From NCBI RefSeq assembly GCF_014230145.1, contig NZ_JACHVC010000013.1, positions 868,001-932,000 on the forward strand: 64,000 nt of DNA, read 5' to 3'. Position numbers and translations under genes: made by a program. The notes beneath the pieces are model-generated. The model was not told the origin of the DNA and searched no databases. It saw only the letters and a list, made by a program, of their open reading frames with translations. Shown here in pieces: positions 17,606 to 25,218 of this stretch; position 1 is the stretch's first letter, and every line of letters starts with the position of its first letter. Source of the DNA: Pelagicoccus albus (GTDB lineage: Bacteria > Verrucomicrobiota > Verrucomicrobiia > Opitutales > Opitutaceae).

Positions 17606-19069
17606 ATGGCCGCGCAAGGTTTCAACCAAGAGCTAAGACAGAAACAAACCCAGTCCCTAGTACTTGCTCCTCAGCTCCGCCAGTCTCTCAAGATTCTGCA
17701 AGTGGCTCAGATGGATCTCCGCACTACCATCCTCGAAGAGCTGCAAACCAACCCTTCTCTCGAAGAGATGTCCATGGAGACTCCGAGCCTGGACGAACCC
17801 GTTCCAAGCGAAAGCGAATCGAGTAACGATCCTAAAGACGAGCACTCCCAGAGCGAGGAACTGCAATTCGGCGAAAACTTTGAAATTCTCAACAAGCTGG
17901 ACGAGGACTGGCGCGACTACATGTCGCAAGTGGGCGGCGCTCAAAATTACACCAGCGAAGACGCCGAAAAACGTGAACATTTTTTCAACTCGCTCGTATC
18001 CGAAACTTCGCTACAGGAACATCTTCTAGACCAAGCGTCCCTCGCGGACCTCGAGCCTAAGCAAAAAGAAGCCATCGAGTATCTGGTTGGCAGTATCGAC
18101 AATAGCGGTTTCCTCACAACCTCGCTCTCCGACCTCGCCCTCCTCTCAGGACTCTCTTTGGGCGAAATGCAAGAGGCTCACCAAACCCTGAGAAGCTTCG
18201 AGCCTGCCGGCATCGCAGCCTTCGACATCCAGGACTGCCTCTCAATGCAATTAGAGGCAAAAGGTAGGCGCAGCTCCATCGCCTACGAAATTATCCAGAA
18301 GCACTTTAAGCTCCTCTCCCGTCGCCGGATTCCAGACATCGCGCGACGCATGAGCATCGACGTCGAAGACGTGCAAGACGCCATAGCTGAAATCGCCTTG
18401 CTGGACCCAGCCCCTGGACGACGTTTCGCAGAGGATACAAATCGCTCCATCATGCCAGATGTCATCGTGGAATGGGACGAGGACAAGTGGAAGGTTTCCC
18501 TCAACTCCGATTATATCCCAAGGCTACGCATCAGTCCTACCTATAAAGAGATGATCGCCAAAGGCAGCGTCTCGAAACAGGAGAAAGAGTACATTCAAGA
18601 AAAGATGCGTTCGGGCAAATTCCTGATCAACTCCATCGAACAGAGGCAGCAGACGATCGAGCGGATTTCAAACGAGATCATAAAACTCCAAAACGACTTT
18701 TTCGAGGAAGGCGTATCCAAGCTACGCCCCTGTACCATGACGCAAGTCGCTGAAATCGTGGGCGTGCACGAAACCACCGTGTCCCGTGCTATCGCCAATA
18801 AGTACATGCAGACTCCGCACGGAATTTTCGAAATGAAATTCTTCTTCACTCCAGGCTACAAGGGCTCGGACGGAGAAGCTATTTCAAACACCAGCGTTAA
18901 GGACATGATTCAAAACCTGATAGCTGCCGAAGACACCTCCAAGCCATTGAGCGACCAAGAGATCGTGTCTCGCCTGCAAGAAAAGGATTTGAAAATCGCT
19001 CGACGGACCGTCGCAAAGTATCGCGAGGAACTGGGAATTTTGCCCAGCAACCTCCGTCGACAGTATTAG
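17606..19069 (+). CDS. rpoN: RNA polymerase sigma-54 factor
   Basis: Alternative sigma factor that reads -24/-12 promoters and needs an AAA+ activator. Region I is Gln/Leu-rich (LRQKQTQSLVLAPQLRQSLKIL), followed by an acidic linker. The core-binding region, the helix-turn-helix (QVAEIVGVHETTVSRAIANK) and the C-terminal RpoN box (ARRTVAKYRE) are all intact. 487 residues from the ATG at 17606. Upstream residues in frame (to 17543) lack similarity. A good match to its target site is found in this window at 20317-20332. Confidence 0.95.
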   Translation: MAAQGFNQELRQKQTQSLVLAPQLRQSLKILQVAQMDLRTTILEELQTNPSLEEMSMETPSLDEPVPSESESSNDPKDEHSQSEELQFGENFEILNKLDEDWRDYMSQVGGAQNYTSEDAEKREHFFNSLVSETSLQEHLLDQASLADLEPKQKEAIEYLVGSIDNSGFLTTSLSDLALLSGLSLGEMQEAHQTLRSFEPAGIAAFDIQDCLSMQLEAKGRRSSIAYEIIQKHFKLLSRRRIPDIARRMSIDVEDVQDAIAEIALLDPAPGRRFAEDTNRSIMPDVIVEWDEDKWKVSLNSDYIPRLRISPTYKEMIAKGSVSKQEKEYIQEKMRSGKFLINSIEQRQQTIERISNEIIKLQNDFFEEGVSKLRPCTMTQVAEIVGVHETTVSRAIANKYMQTPHGIFEMKFFFTPGYKGSDGEAISNTSVKDMIQNLIAAEDTSKPLSDQEIVSRLQEKDLKIARRTVAKYREELGILPSNLRRQY

Positions 19070-19085
19070 TCGGCCAACTACGTTC

Positions 19086-19721
19086 GTGCCGCTAACGACA
19101 CAAAGTCTGGTCTACTACCTAGGTCTTGTAGGAGTAGCTGTGTTTGCCATCAGTGGTGCCCTCGCAGCAGATCGCAAAGGGTCCGACTGGGTTGGGGTTC
19201 TTTTTCTGGCAAGTGCCACCGCCCTCGGTGGTGGAACACTGCGTGACGTACTCCTGAAACGTGAGGCGGTTTTTTGGATAGCAAATCCAACTTATCTCTG
19301 GGTGGTTATCGGAGCTACCGTATTCACAATCATATACGTTCGCTACTTTAAGCCTCCGACCAACGCCCTAAACTTCGCTGATGCCATCGGGCTCGCTATG
19401 TTTTCAATCGTTGGAGCCAAGATCGCCGAGGCTGAGGGCATGACTCCTCTGATCGTAGTAACCATGGGAGTTTTCACCGGTGTAGCCGGCGGCATCATCC
19501 GCGATGTGCTGGCCAACGAAATCCCACTTATCTTCCGATCTGGCGAACCGATTTATTCCGTTTCCGCAGCTTCCGGGATCATCGCTTACCTGGGCTTAAA
19601 ATATCTCGGAGTCCCATCCCAAACCGCCAGCCTCTCCGGAGTAGCAGTCATCGCAGCAACTCGCTTTGCTGGCATCTTCTGGCACATAAAGTTGCCGGAG
19701 TTCTCGGTAAGAAAACATTAG
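19086..19721 (+). CDS. TRIC-type channel family membrane protein (UPF0126/YicG)
   Basis: Predicted seven-helix inner-membrane protein of the family of trimeric intracellular cation (TRIC) channels, proposed to conduct monovalent cations; in other bacteria the family is also linked to glycine transport. It shows the family's internal duplication: GGGTLRDVLL in the first half and GGIIRDVLANE in the second. 211 residues; GTG start at 19086, 16 bp after the rpoN stop, so it is probably cotranscribed with rpoN and followed after 9 bp by the NUDIX gene. Confidence 0.85.
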   Translation: MPLTTQSLVYYLGLVGVAVFAISGALAADRKGSDWVGVLFLASATALGGGTLRDVLLKREAVFWIANPTYLWVVIGATVFTIIYVRYFKPPTNALNFADAIGLAMFSIVGAKIAEAEGMTPLIVVTMGVFTGVAGGIIRDVLANEIPLIFRSGEPIYSVSAASGIIAYLGLKYLGVPSQTASLSGVAVIAATRFAGIFWHIKLPEFSVRKH

Positions 19722-19730
19722 GCAGCCACA

Positions 19731-20291
19731 ATGAGCAGAGAAAACCTAATCAAGCAATTGGAAGCCTACCGAGACAACTGGGAGGCAGAAAACGCCACCG
19801 CAACTCGCTTCATCGACTTCGTATCCAGAAACCCAAACTGTTTCGAACGTAGCCTACAAGAAGGTCACGTAACCGGATCAGCCTGGATCGTGGACAAATC
19901 CGGCAAGAAGACCCTACTCACCCATCACCGAAAACTCGATGCATGGTTTCAACTAGGCGGACACGCAGACGGCGAGCAGGACGTATTCAAAGTCTCCTTA
20001 AACGAAGCGATAGAAGAATCGGGTATCCAAAATTTCACCGCTCTTCAGAAAGAAATTTTCGACATAGACATCCATCTCATTCCTGCCCGTAAACAGGACC
20101 CCGAACACTATCACTACGATATCCGTTATCTGCTTCAACCTACAGATTCAGAGGAACTCTCCATGAGTTCCGAATCGCTAGACCTCCAGTGGGTCGCCAT
20201 AGAGAATCTGGAAGATTACACCTGCGAGGAGTCCATGCTTCGCATGCGCAGGAAATGGATTAGCTCCGCCCAGTACGCCCAGCTGGGTTGA
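19731..20291 (+). CDS. NUDIX hydrolase
   Basis: Predicted nucleoside-diphosphate-X pyrophosphatase, substrate unknown. The Nudix box is GGHADGE-x8-NEAIEESGI, slightly divergent from the consensus with one extra spacer residue and Asn for the usual Arg. The metal-binding EExG core is intact. The GGHADG start places it with bacterial house-cleaning NUDIX proteins that have an HHRKLDAWFQ-type segment (here THHRKLDAWFQ). 186 residues. Third gene after rpoN and the TRIC-like gene; spacings of 16 and 9 bp suggest a single operon. Confidence 0.85.
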   Translation: MSRENLIKQLEAYRDNWEAENATATRFIDFVSRNPNCFERSLQEGHVTGSAWIVDKSGKKTLLTHHRKLDAWFQLGGHADGEQDVFKVSLNEAIEESGIQNFTALQKEIFDIDIHLIPARKQDPEHYHYDIRYLLQPTDSEELSMSSESLDLQWVAIENLEDYTCEESMLRMRRKWISSAQYAQLG

Positions 20292-20316
20292 AGCCTGAGG
20301 GTAATCGAAATGGCAC

Positions 20317-20332
20317 TGGCACTTCGCTTGCT
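20317..20332 (+). promoter_or_regulatory. Candidate sigma-54 (-24/-12) promoter of add
   Basis: TGGCAC-N5-TTGCT with exactly 10 nt between the -24 GG (20318-20319) and the -12 GC (20330-20331), matching the consensus TGGCAC-N5-TTGCW. The start of transcription would be near 20343, 28 bp before the add ATG. The preceding six bases repeat TGGCAC. Confidence 0.55.
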
Positions 20333-20370
20333 AAACGCCATTACTTGAATACGCCAGCCGAAGCACAACC

Positions 20371-21378
20371 ATGATAGACCCACGCCTCCCTTTTATCGAC
20401 TTGCACCGGCATCTGGAGGGATGCGTGCGACTCGAAACCATGCTCTCCCTAGCCGAACAGCATGGCCTCCGACTACCAGGAGAGACGATCGAAAGCCTTA
20501 CCCCTCACGTGGTCCTTTCTGGCCCTCAAGCCAACTTGATCGAATTCCTGTCCAAGCTACAGTGGATGATCTATGTCCTCGCAGATTTGGATGCCTGCCG
20601 CCAAATCGCCTACGAAAGCGTACACGATGCGGCCAATGAAGGCCTCGATTATCTAGAGTTACGTTTCAGCCCCTTGTTCATGGCTCGCCCTCATCGACTC
20701 AATCCAGCAGACGTAGTGGCCGCGGTCATCGATGGAGCAAAAGCGGGAGAACGTGACTTCGGAGTGATGACTCGATTGATCGGAATCCTGAGCCGAACGT
20801 TTGGACCGGAGCTTTGCCGCGAGGAACTCAACGCCTTGCTGGCTCACAAGCACGAACTTCGCGCCCTCGACTTGGCAGGCGACGAAGCAAGATGGCCAGG
20901 CGAACTCTTCCAAGACCATTTCCGACAAGGCAGAGATGCGGGCTGGCAGATAACCGTTCACGCGGGCGAAGCGGGTGGCTCTCACAATATCCGCTACGCG
21001 ATCGAACAACTCGGAGCGACTCGCATCGGACACGGCATTAAGGCTTCGGAAGATCCGGAGCTAATTGATCTGATTCGCGAGCGCGGCATCGGTCTGGAAG
21101 TAAACCTGACCAGCAACGTCCAAACGAACACCGTATCCAGCCTGCAAGCGCATCCGTTGGCCAAGTTTTTAGACCACGGGCTTCTGGCAACCATCAACAC
21201 CGATGACCCAATCATCAGCGGGATCGATCTAAAGTTCGAATTTCATCAAGCCGCCCCAGAAGCGGGAATCAGCGTAGATCACGCCCGCAAAGCTCAGGAA
21301 AACGCACTAGCCACCGCATTCCTCTCTACCAGCGAGAAAGCCGAACTGCTAACGCGCTTTCAAGAAAAGCAGTCGTAG
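20371..21378 (+). CDS. add: Adenosine deaminase
   Basis: Hydrolyses adenosine and deoxyadenosine to (deoxy)inosine. The protein tracks E. coli Add nearly end to end: DLHRHLEG zinc ligands, LDACRQIAYESV, YLELRFSP, LIGILSRTFG, DLAGDE, the HAGEAGG catalytic glutamate segment, RIGHG and NTDDP. 335 residues, normal length. This similarity argues against the related aminodeoxyfutalosine deaminase of menaquinone synthesis. It faces the permease gene convergently with 17 bp between stops, and with the nucleosidase, permease and HD genes it forms a purine salvage cluster. Preceded by a putative sigma-54 promoter. Confidence 0.93.
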   Translation: MIDPRLPFIDLHRHLEGCVRLETMLSLAEQHGLRLPGETIESLTPHVVLSGPQANLIEFLSKLQWMIYVLADLDACRQIAYESVHDAANEGLDYLELRFSPLFMARPHRLNPADVVAAVIDGAKAGERDFGVMTRLIGILSRTFGPELCREELNALLAHKHELRALDLAGDEARWPGELFQDHFRQGRDAGWQITVHAGEAGGSHNIRYAIEQLGATRIGHGIKASEDPELIDLIRERGIGLEVNLTSNVQTNTVSSLQAHPLAKFLDHGLLATINTDDPIISGIDLKFEFHQAAPEAGISVDHARKAQENALATAFLSTSEKAELLTRFQEKQS

Positions 21379-21395
21379 CACCTTCAGCCTAACGA

Positions 21396-23009
21396 TTAAT
21401 CAGTCTCGGGCTTAGCGACATACGGTGTCACCAAAAGAGTGATACCCATCAGAGCATAGCCCAAAGCGAATTCCCAAGCGGGGAACAAACTCTGCCCCTG
21501 TTCAAGATTTCCCACCAATGCTTGGACAAGCGGAAGATCGATAATGGAGTCGGAGCCGGTCAATCGATAGGAGTGCATTAAGCCCAATGCCGCTAGGACA
21601 GCTCCCGCAAAACTCCAGTACGCGGCGACTTTGAACTCCCGTTCCACAATGTAGACCACTACCGCGGACCAAATCATCGCCGAGTAGAGAAAGCCTTGCT
21701 CCAAAGCAAAACCGCCTCCGATGAACGAACCGGATAAGTGAGCAATATCTACCGTTTCCGCGATCACGGCCGGATCAGTTCCGTACTGACTGGAGACCGC
21801 ATTCATCGCTGCCTTCACCACCAGCATCACCCATGCAGCTAAGCCGGGCATAATTCCCACCACAACAGCCACGCGATGCTTCACTTCGGTTGCTTCAAAG
21901 GCTTGGGATGAGATGATTATCCCGATCCAAAGGATGATCGCCAAACCTGCTTCTGCCGGAATAGCCCACGTTAGCAGCGACATTGATCCAGTGATACAAA
22001 CCAGTGTGATAAACGCTCCATTCAAAACTGAATACCCAGCCCGAGCCCCCATTGCTTTCCAGGCAGGATGCCCAATGTAGATCGAGGTCGGAAACGGAGA
22101 ACCACAAAATGCGGCCGCCATGGTTCCGAGTCCGTTGGTCACCAGACTGGGTCGGACCGGGTAATCATCACCCGCCGCGGCAGCGGATTCGATGTTTTGT
22201 AGTGACGCAACCACACCCAAAAAACTGATCGGCACAATGACCGAAAGGTAGGGCAAGATGTGCCCTTCCGTCAAAGCTGGTATCAGATCACCCAATACAA
22301 GCTTCGGAAAATAGAAGCCGAGTTCACTCCAAGGAGCTTCCGTACTCTCCCCTACTGGAGCAATACCAACGAGCCAGCTCAAAGCTGTACCCACCAGTAA
22401 AACGATCAGCGTAGCTGGAATTTTTCCCAGAAATTGCACGCGTCCAAAATAAGCGATAAAGACAAGCGCTATCGTCACGATTCCCACAACAGGTGAAGCG
22501 AAGGCTTGAAACAGAAACGCCAAACCGAGGAAGCCCATTCCAACACCCGCCAAAGTTGCCAACATCGCAGGACGCGGCGTCAGGCGACGCAACTTATCGG
22601 CGAAAAAGGCTCCGGAAAATTCCACCAGTCCGCCAGCCAAGGTCGCCACCAAACCGGCCTGCCAAGCCACGTATTCAGGATCCGGTAGACCTTGACTTAT
22701 CGCTAGCTGCTTCGCGGGCAACATAACCAAGAATATATGGGCGAAAATGCCGGGCGTGCTGATGCCGTAAGGCAATGCGCAAACATCATCGCGCCCTTCC
22801 TTCTCTGCCAGCTTTTTCGCCTGCCACGCGTAAAACAGATTTCCCACCAAAAACGAAATTGCGACCCCTGGCAGGATAGTTCCGAAAATGAGGGAGGCGG
22901 AAAAACCGAGCGCCATCATGCACAGCGGAGCCAGTATCAGCAGCTGGACTAAGTTGTTGACGAAAGCGGCGAAAAAGCCTTCCCAGTCGCCTCGCGTGAA
23001 GAGCTTCAT
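21396..23009 (-). CDS. Putative nucleobase permease (NCS2/AzgA-like)
   Basis: Polytopic inner-membrane transporter with about 12-14 hydrophobic segments in 537 residues. ALPYGISTPGIFAHIF, the NIESAAAAGDDYPVRPS helix and GSPFPTSIYIGHPAWKAMGARAGYS resemble the conserved loops of AzgA-type purine permeases, though the match is loose. Its ATG overlaps the stop of the nucleosidase gene (ATGA at 23006-23009), so the two are translationally coupled. The pairing suggests uptake or exchange of a purine base released by, or feeding, the nucleosidase (inference). Substrate cannot be read from sequence. Confidence 0.7.
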   Translation of the reverse strand: MKLFTRGDWEGFFAAFVNNLVQLLILAPLCMMALGFSASLIFGTILPGVAISFLVGNLFYAWQAKKLAEKEGRDDVCALPYGISTPGIFAHIFLVMLPAKQLAISQGLPDPEYVAWQAGLVATLAGGLVEFSGAFFADKLRRLTPRPAMLATLAGVGMGFLGLAFLFQAFASPVVGIVTIALVFIAYFGRVQFLGKIPATLIVLLVGTALSWLVGIAPVGESTEAPWSELGFYFPKLVLGDLIPALTEGHILPYLSVIVPISFLGVVASLQNIESAAAAGDDYPVRPSLVTNGLGTMAAAFCGSPFPTSIYIGHPAWKAMGARAGYSVLNGAFITLVCITGSMSLLTWAIPAEAGLAIILWIGIIISSQAFEATEVKHRVAVVVGIMPGLAAWVMLVVKAAMNAVSSQYGTDPAVIAETVDIAHLSGSFIGGGFALEQGFLYSAMIWSAVVVYIVEREFKVAAYWSFAGAVLAALGLMHSYRLTGSDSIIDLPLVQALVGNLEQGQSLFPAWEFALGYALMGITLLVTPYVAKPETD

Positions 23010-23785
23010 CGACTGCTTTGGTTTCCTAGAAACTCGACGAAGTGAATCGTCCAGCGAGCTGCAGCAGCAGCCGCAGTTTGGCCTAGCTTCCGGTAGGCGG
23101 CTCCGGGGTCGGACTGCGTTCGATTGCTGCCTGCCCTAAAAACGACATGCGGCACACCGAGCTGGTGGCAGACCTGCGCGATCGCGGCGCTTTCCATTTC
23201 CATTAGGTCGGGGTTTAGCTTGGCTTTCATATCCGCGATTTTGGCGTCGGACACGCCAAATAGATCACTAGCGCTGACCACGCCGGGCATAACTTTCGGG
23301 GTATAAGTTTCGCCCTCCACAGTCACCGGTTCTGGCTCGTAGCTCGACACCGCTGCCTTCGCCAAGCGAAACAATTCCTTGTCAGGCGGGTACGCCCAAT
23401 GCGTCATCTGACCGGGCAAAGGCCCCCTCACCTTGCGGTACACCATACCATCATCGGTCAAGCTTCCAGCGGCATGATGAATAGTCTTTTTGGATATAAG
23501 CGTATCGCCCGTCCGGATACGTGGGTTAAATCGAGAACCCGTTCCGGAAACGACCAGTTCCGAGGGTTTAAAATGATGGGCAAACAAAGTCGCCACCATC
23601 GCGCCATTGGTCACCCCTACGCCAGTGACCGCCACCACGACCTTTCGCTTGCCAATAAACCCAGAGTGATACGGGAAGCACTCGAGTTGCCCATGTGTCT
23701 TTCGAGTAAGCCGGTCGTTGATCAGCCGGACTTCGGAAGGCATGGCGCCAAGGATCAATGTGATGGGAGACTTGGAGGGAGGCAT
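23006..23785 (-). CDS. Nucleosidase of the MTA/SAH nucleosidase (PNP/UDP) superfamily
   Basis: Cleaves the N-glycosidic bond of a nucleoside. It has the fold's GVGVTNGAMVATLF region, SGTGSRFNP and the ribose-binding MEMESAAIAQVC. The position of the catalytic Asp of MTA/SAH nucleosidases (RAISDxAD) is occupied by Asn221 (RAGSNRTQ), as in phosphorylases acting on 6-oxopurines, so the true substrate may not be MTA or SAH. The ATG at 23785 (MPPSKSPITLILGAM) is preferred to a GTG at 23824 that lies just after a terminator. 259 residues; overlaps the permease gene by 4 bp. Confidence 0.78.
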   Translation of the reverse strand: MPPSKSPITLILGAMPSEVRLINDRLTRKTHGQLECFPYHSGFIGKRKVVVAVTGVGVTNGAMVATLFAHHFKPSELVVSGTGSRFNPRIRTGDTLISKKTIHHAAGSLTDDGMVYRKVRGPLPGQMTHWAYPPDKELFRLAKAAVSSYEPEPVTVEGETYTPKVMPGVVSASDLFGVSDAKIADMKAKLNPDLMEMESAAIAQVCHQLGVPHVVFRAGSNRTQSDPGAAYRKLGQTAAAAAARWTIHFVEFLGNQSSR

Positions 23786-24081
23786 GTGGCGGCCTAGAGC
23801 AAACTTCGAGCCACTTCTCCTCACAAAAAAGCAGGGTCCGGACGCCGCCCCGGACCTAAGCCAAACCTCCCCCTTCGCCCCACTCTTTAAACGAGAGGTG
23901 AAGGTCGCGTTTTCTAGGAAAACGCTTGCGACTCTCGAAGCGGAACACCTGCCGCCTACCTTGATCGACCACCGCCGTGCGCCCAGCTAGATTTCTTCCA
24001 AATTCGACCCCTTGAGCCCGCGAGGGTTGCGTATCTTCGTCCAGATATCTACACCCGAGGCAAAAACTGTTTTGTAGACTC
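23786..24081 (-). promoter_or_regulatory. Structured leader candidate upstream of the nucleosidase-permease operon
   Basis: No gene in this 296-bp divergent gap. On the minus strand a large interrupted hairpin (outer CGAGAG/CTCTCG at 23932-23937 and 23892-23897, inner perfect GCGTTTTC/GAAAACGC at 23907-23925) is followed 50 nt later by an intrinsic terminator placed before the nucleosidase start. No gene on that strand precedes the terminator, so this is either an attenuated leader (riboswitch or T-box-like arrangement) or a short terminated RNA. Confidence 0.4.
23824..23857 (-). terminator. Intrinsic terminator inside the leader of the nucleosidase gene
   Basis: On the minus strand a perfect 7-bp stem GGTCCGG/CCGGACC (23850-23856 with 23835-23841, 8-nt GC-rich loop) is followed by CTGC and TTTTTT. 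It sits 39 bp upstream of the nucleosidase ATG at 23785. Confidence 0.7.
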
Positions 24082-24684
24082 ATGCCTGATAGTTCCAACC
24101 GACTCGCCCAGCAAATGGCCTTCATTATCGAAGCCGATAAGCTGAAGAATATATTTCGCCAATCGTACATTAGCGACGCCTCTCGCCGGGAAAATGACGC
24201 CGAGCACTCTTGGCATTTGGCTCTGATGGCGATCACGCTCTACGAGCACGCCAATACCCCGGAGCTCGATCTGCTGAAAATCCTCCGCATGGTTACCATC
24301 CACGATATCGTGGAAATCGACGCGGGCGACACCTACATCTACGACGAAGTGCATAAGCAGGACCAAGAGGAACGCGAGCAACGGGCCGCGGATCGGCTTT
24401 TTGGCATGTTGCCAGACGACCAAGCCCTCAGCTTTCGGGCGATCTGGGACGAATTTGAGGAAGGAGAAACGCCGGAGGCTCGCTTCGCCAAAGCGATCGA
24501 TCGCCTGCACCCGATGCTTCTGAACTACTTGGCCGAGGGGAAAACCTGGAAAAAGCACGACGTGGCGGCTAGTCAAGTGCGAGCCATCAATTGCAAGATC
24601 GACAAGGGCAGCCACGATCTCTGGACCTTCGCCCAAGATCTCATCGAAAAAGCGGTAGCGGAAGGCTTGCTGCGCGACGCCTAA
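24082..24684 (+). CDS. HD-domain nucleotidase (YfbR/HDDC2-like)
   Basis: Predicted metal-dependent 5'-(deoxy)nucleotidase. The HD signature is complete: first His in ENDAEHSWHLA, the paired HD in TIHDIVEIDAGD, and the last Asp in DRLHPML. The 200-residue length and the FRQSYISDASRRENDAEHSW stretch are typical of the HDDC2/YfbR branch (COG1896). ATG at 24082. It is divergent from the nucleosidase-permease operon, so a nucleotide-to-nucleoside step would suit the purine salvage cluster. Confidence 0.88.
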   Translation: MPDSSNRLAQQMAFIIEADKLKNIFRQSYISDASRRENDAEHSWHLALMAITLYEHANTPELDLLKILRMVTIHDIVEIDAGDTYIYDEVHKQDQEEREQRAADRLFGMLPDDQALSFRAIWDEFEEGETPEARFAKAIDRLHPMLLNYLAEGKTWKKHDVAASQVRAINCKIDKGSHDLWTFAQDLIEKAVAEGLLRDA

Positions 24685-24747
24685 AAGCAGACTCCCTGCA
24701 TTTGCGCTTTCGTTCCCAGCAATTCCCTTCTAAGACTTAGTCATACT

Positions 24748-25167
24748 ATGAAATCCCCTTTAGCAGGCCTTGGTAAACTCGATTATATTGGCATCCTTTT
24801 CTACCGCGTAGGAGTAGGAGCCCTATTGGCGTTTCACGGTTTTCCCATCATCACAGGCGGCGGTGACGTTTGGACGGATGTGGGATCAGCCGCCGCAATC
24901 GCCAGCTTGCCATCCGCATTTTTCGAATACGTCGGACTGGCCTCCGGAGTGATCCAATTCGCAGGGGGAATTTTGCTAGTCCTCGGTCTCTTTACCCGAG
25001 CGACTTCCCTGACTTTGAGCGTCGTAGTAGGCTTCGCACTGGCCAACCTCATTGTAGAAAGCTCCTTCCACTTGAGCTTCATGGTACACTTGCAGGTAAC
25101 ACTCGCCCTGCTCGGGCTGCTATTTATCGGCCCCGGACGCCTGAGTCTCGACCGCAAGGGCATCTAG
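24748..25167 (+). CDS. DoxX family membrane protein
   Basis: Small inner-membrane protein with four hydrophobic helices. The FYRVGVGALLAFHGFPII start, the central QFAGGILLVLGLFTRATSL motif and the C-terminal GPGRLSLD are typical of DoxX/YphA proteins. The biochemical role of this broad family is not settled; some members act with thiol-redox partners. 139 residues. It lies 51 bp before the nuclease-ligase fusion on the same strand with no terminator between them. Confidence 0.85.
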   Translation: MKSPLAGLGKLDYIGILFYRVGVGALLAFHGFPIITGGGDVWTDVGSAAAIASLPSAFFEYVGLASGVIQFAGGILLVLGLFTRATSLTLSVVVGFALANLIVESSFHLSFMVHLQVTLALLGLLFIGPGRLSLDRKGI

Positions 25168-25218
25168 TCCGCTTCTCGCTTCAGTCGCTTCAAAAGCCGA
25201 TTGGCTACTCCCTTCGAG

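Noticed and set aside
20371-21378. Aminodeoxyfutalosine deaminase of the futalosine menaquinone route
   Set aside because: Sequence follows E. coli Add block by block and no mqn genes are present; ubiE/menG nearby is common to both menaquinone routes.
23856-24236. 126-codon minus-strand frame upstream of the nucleosidase
   Set aside because: Its first half is the shadow of the HD gene and its second half runs through the hairpin region to end at the terminator stem. No protein-like features.
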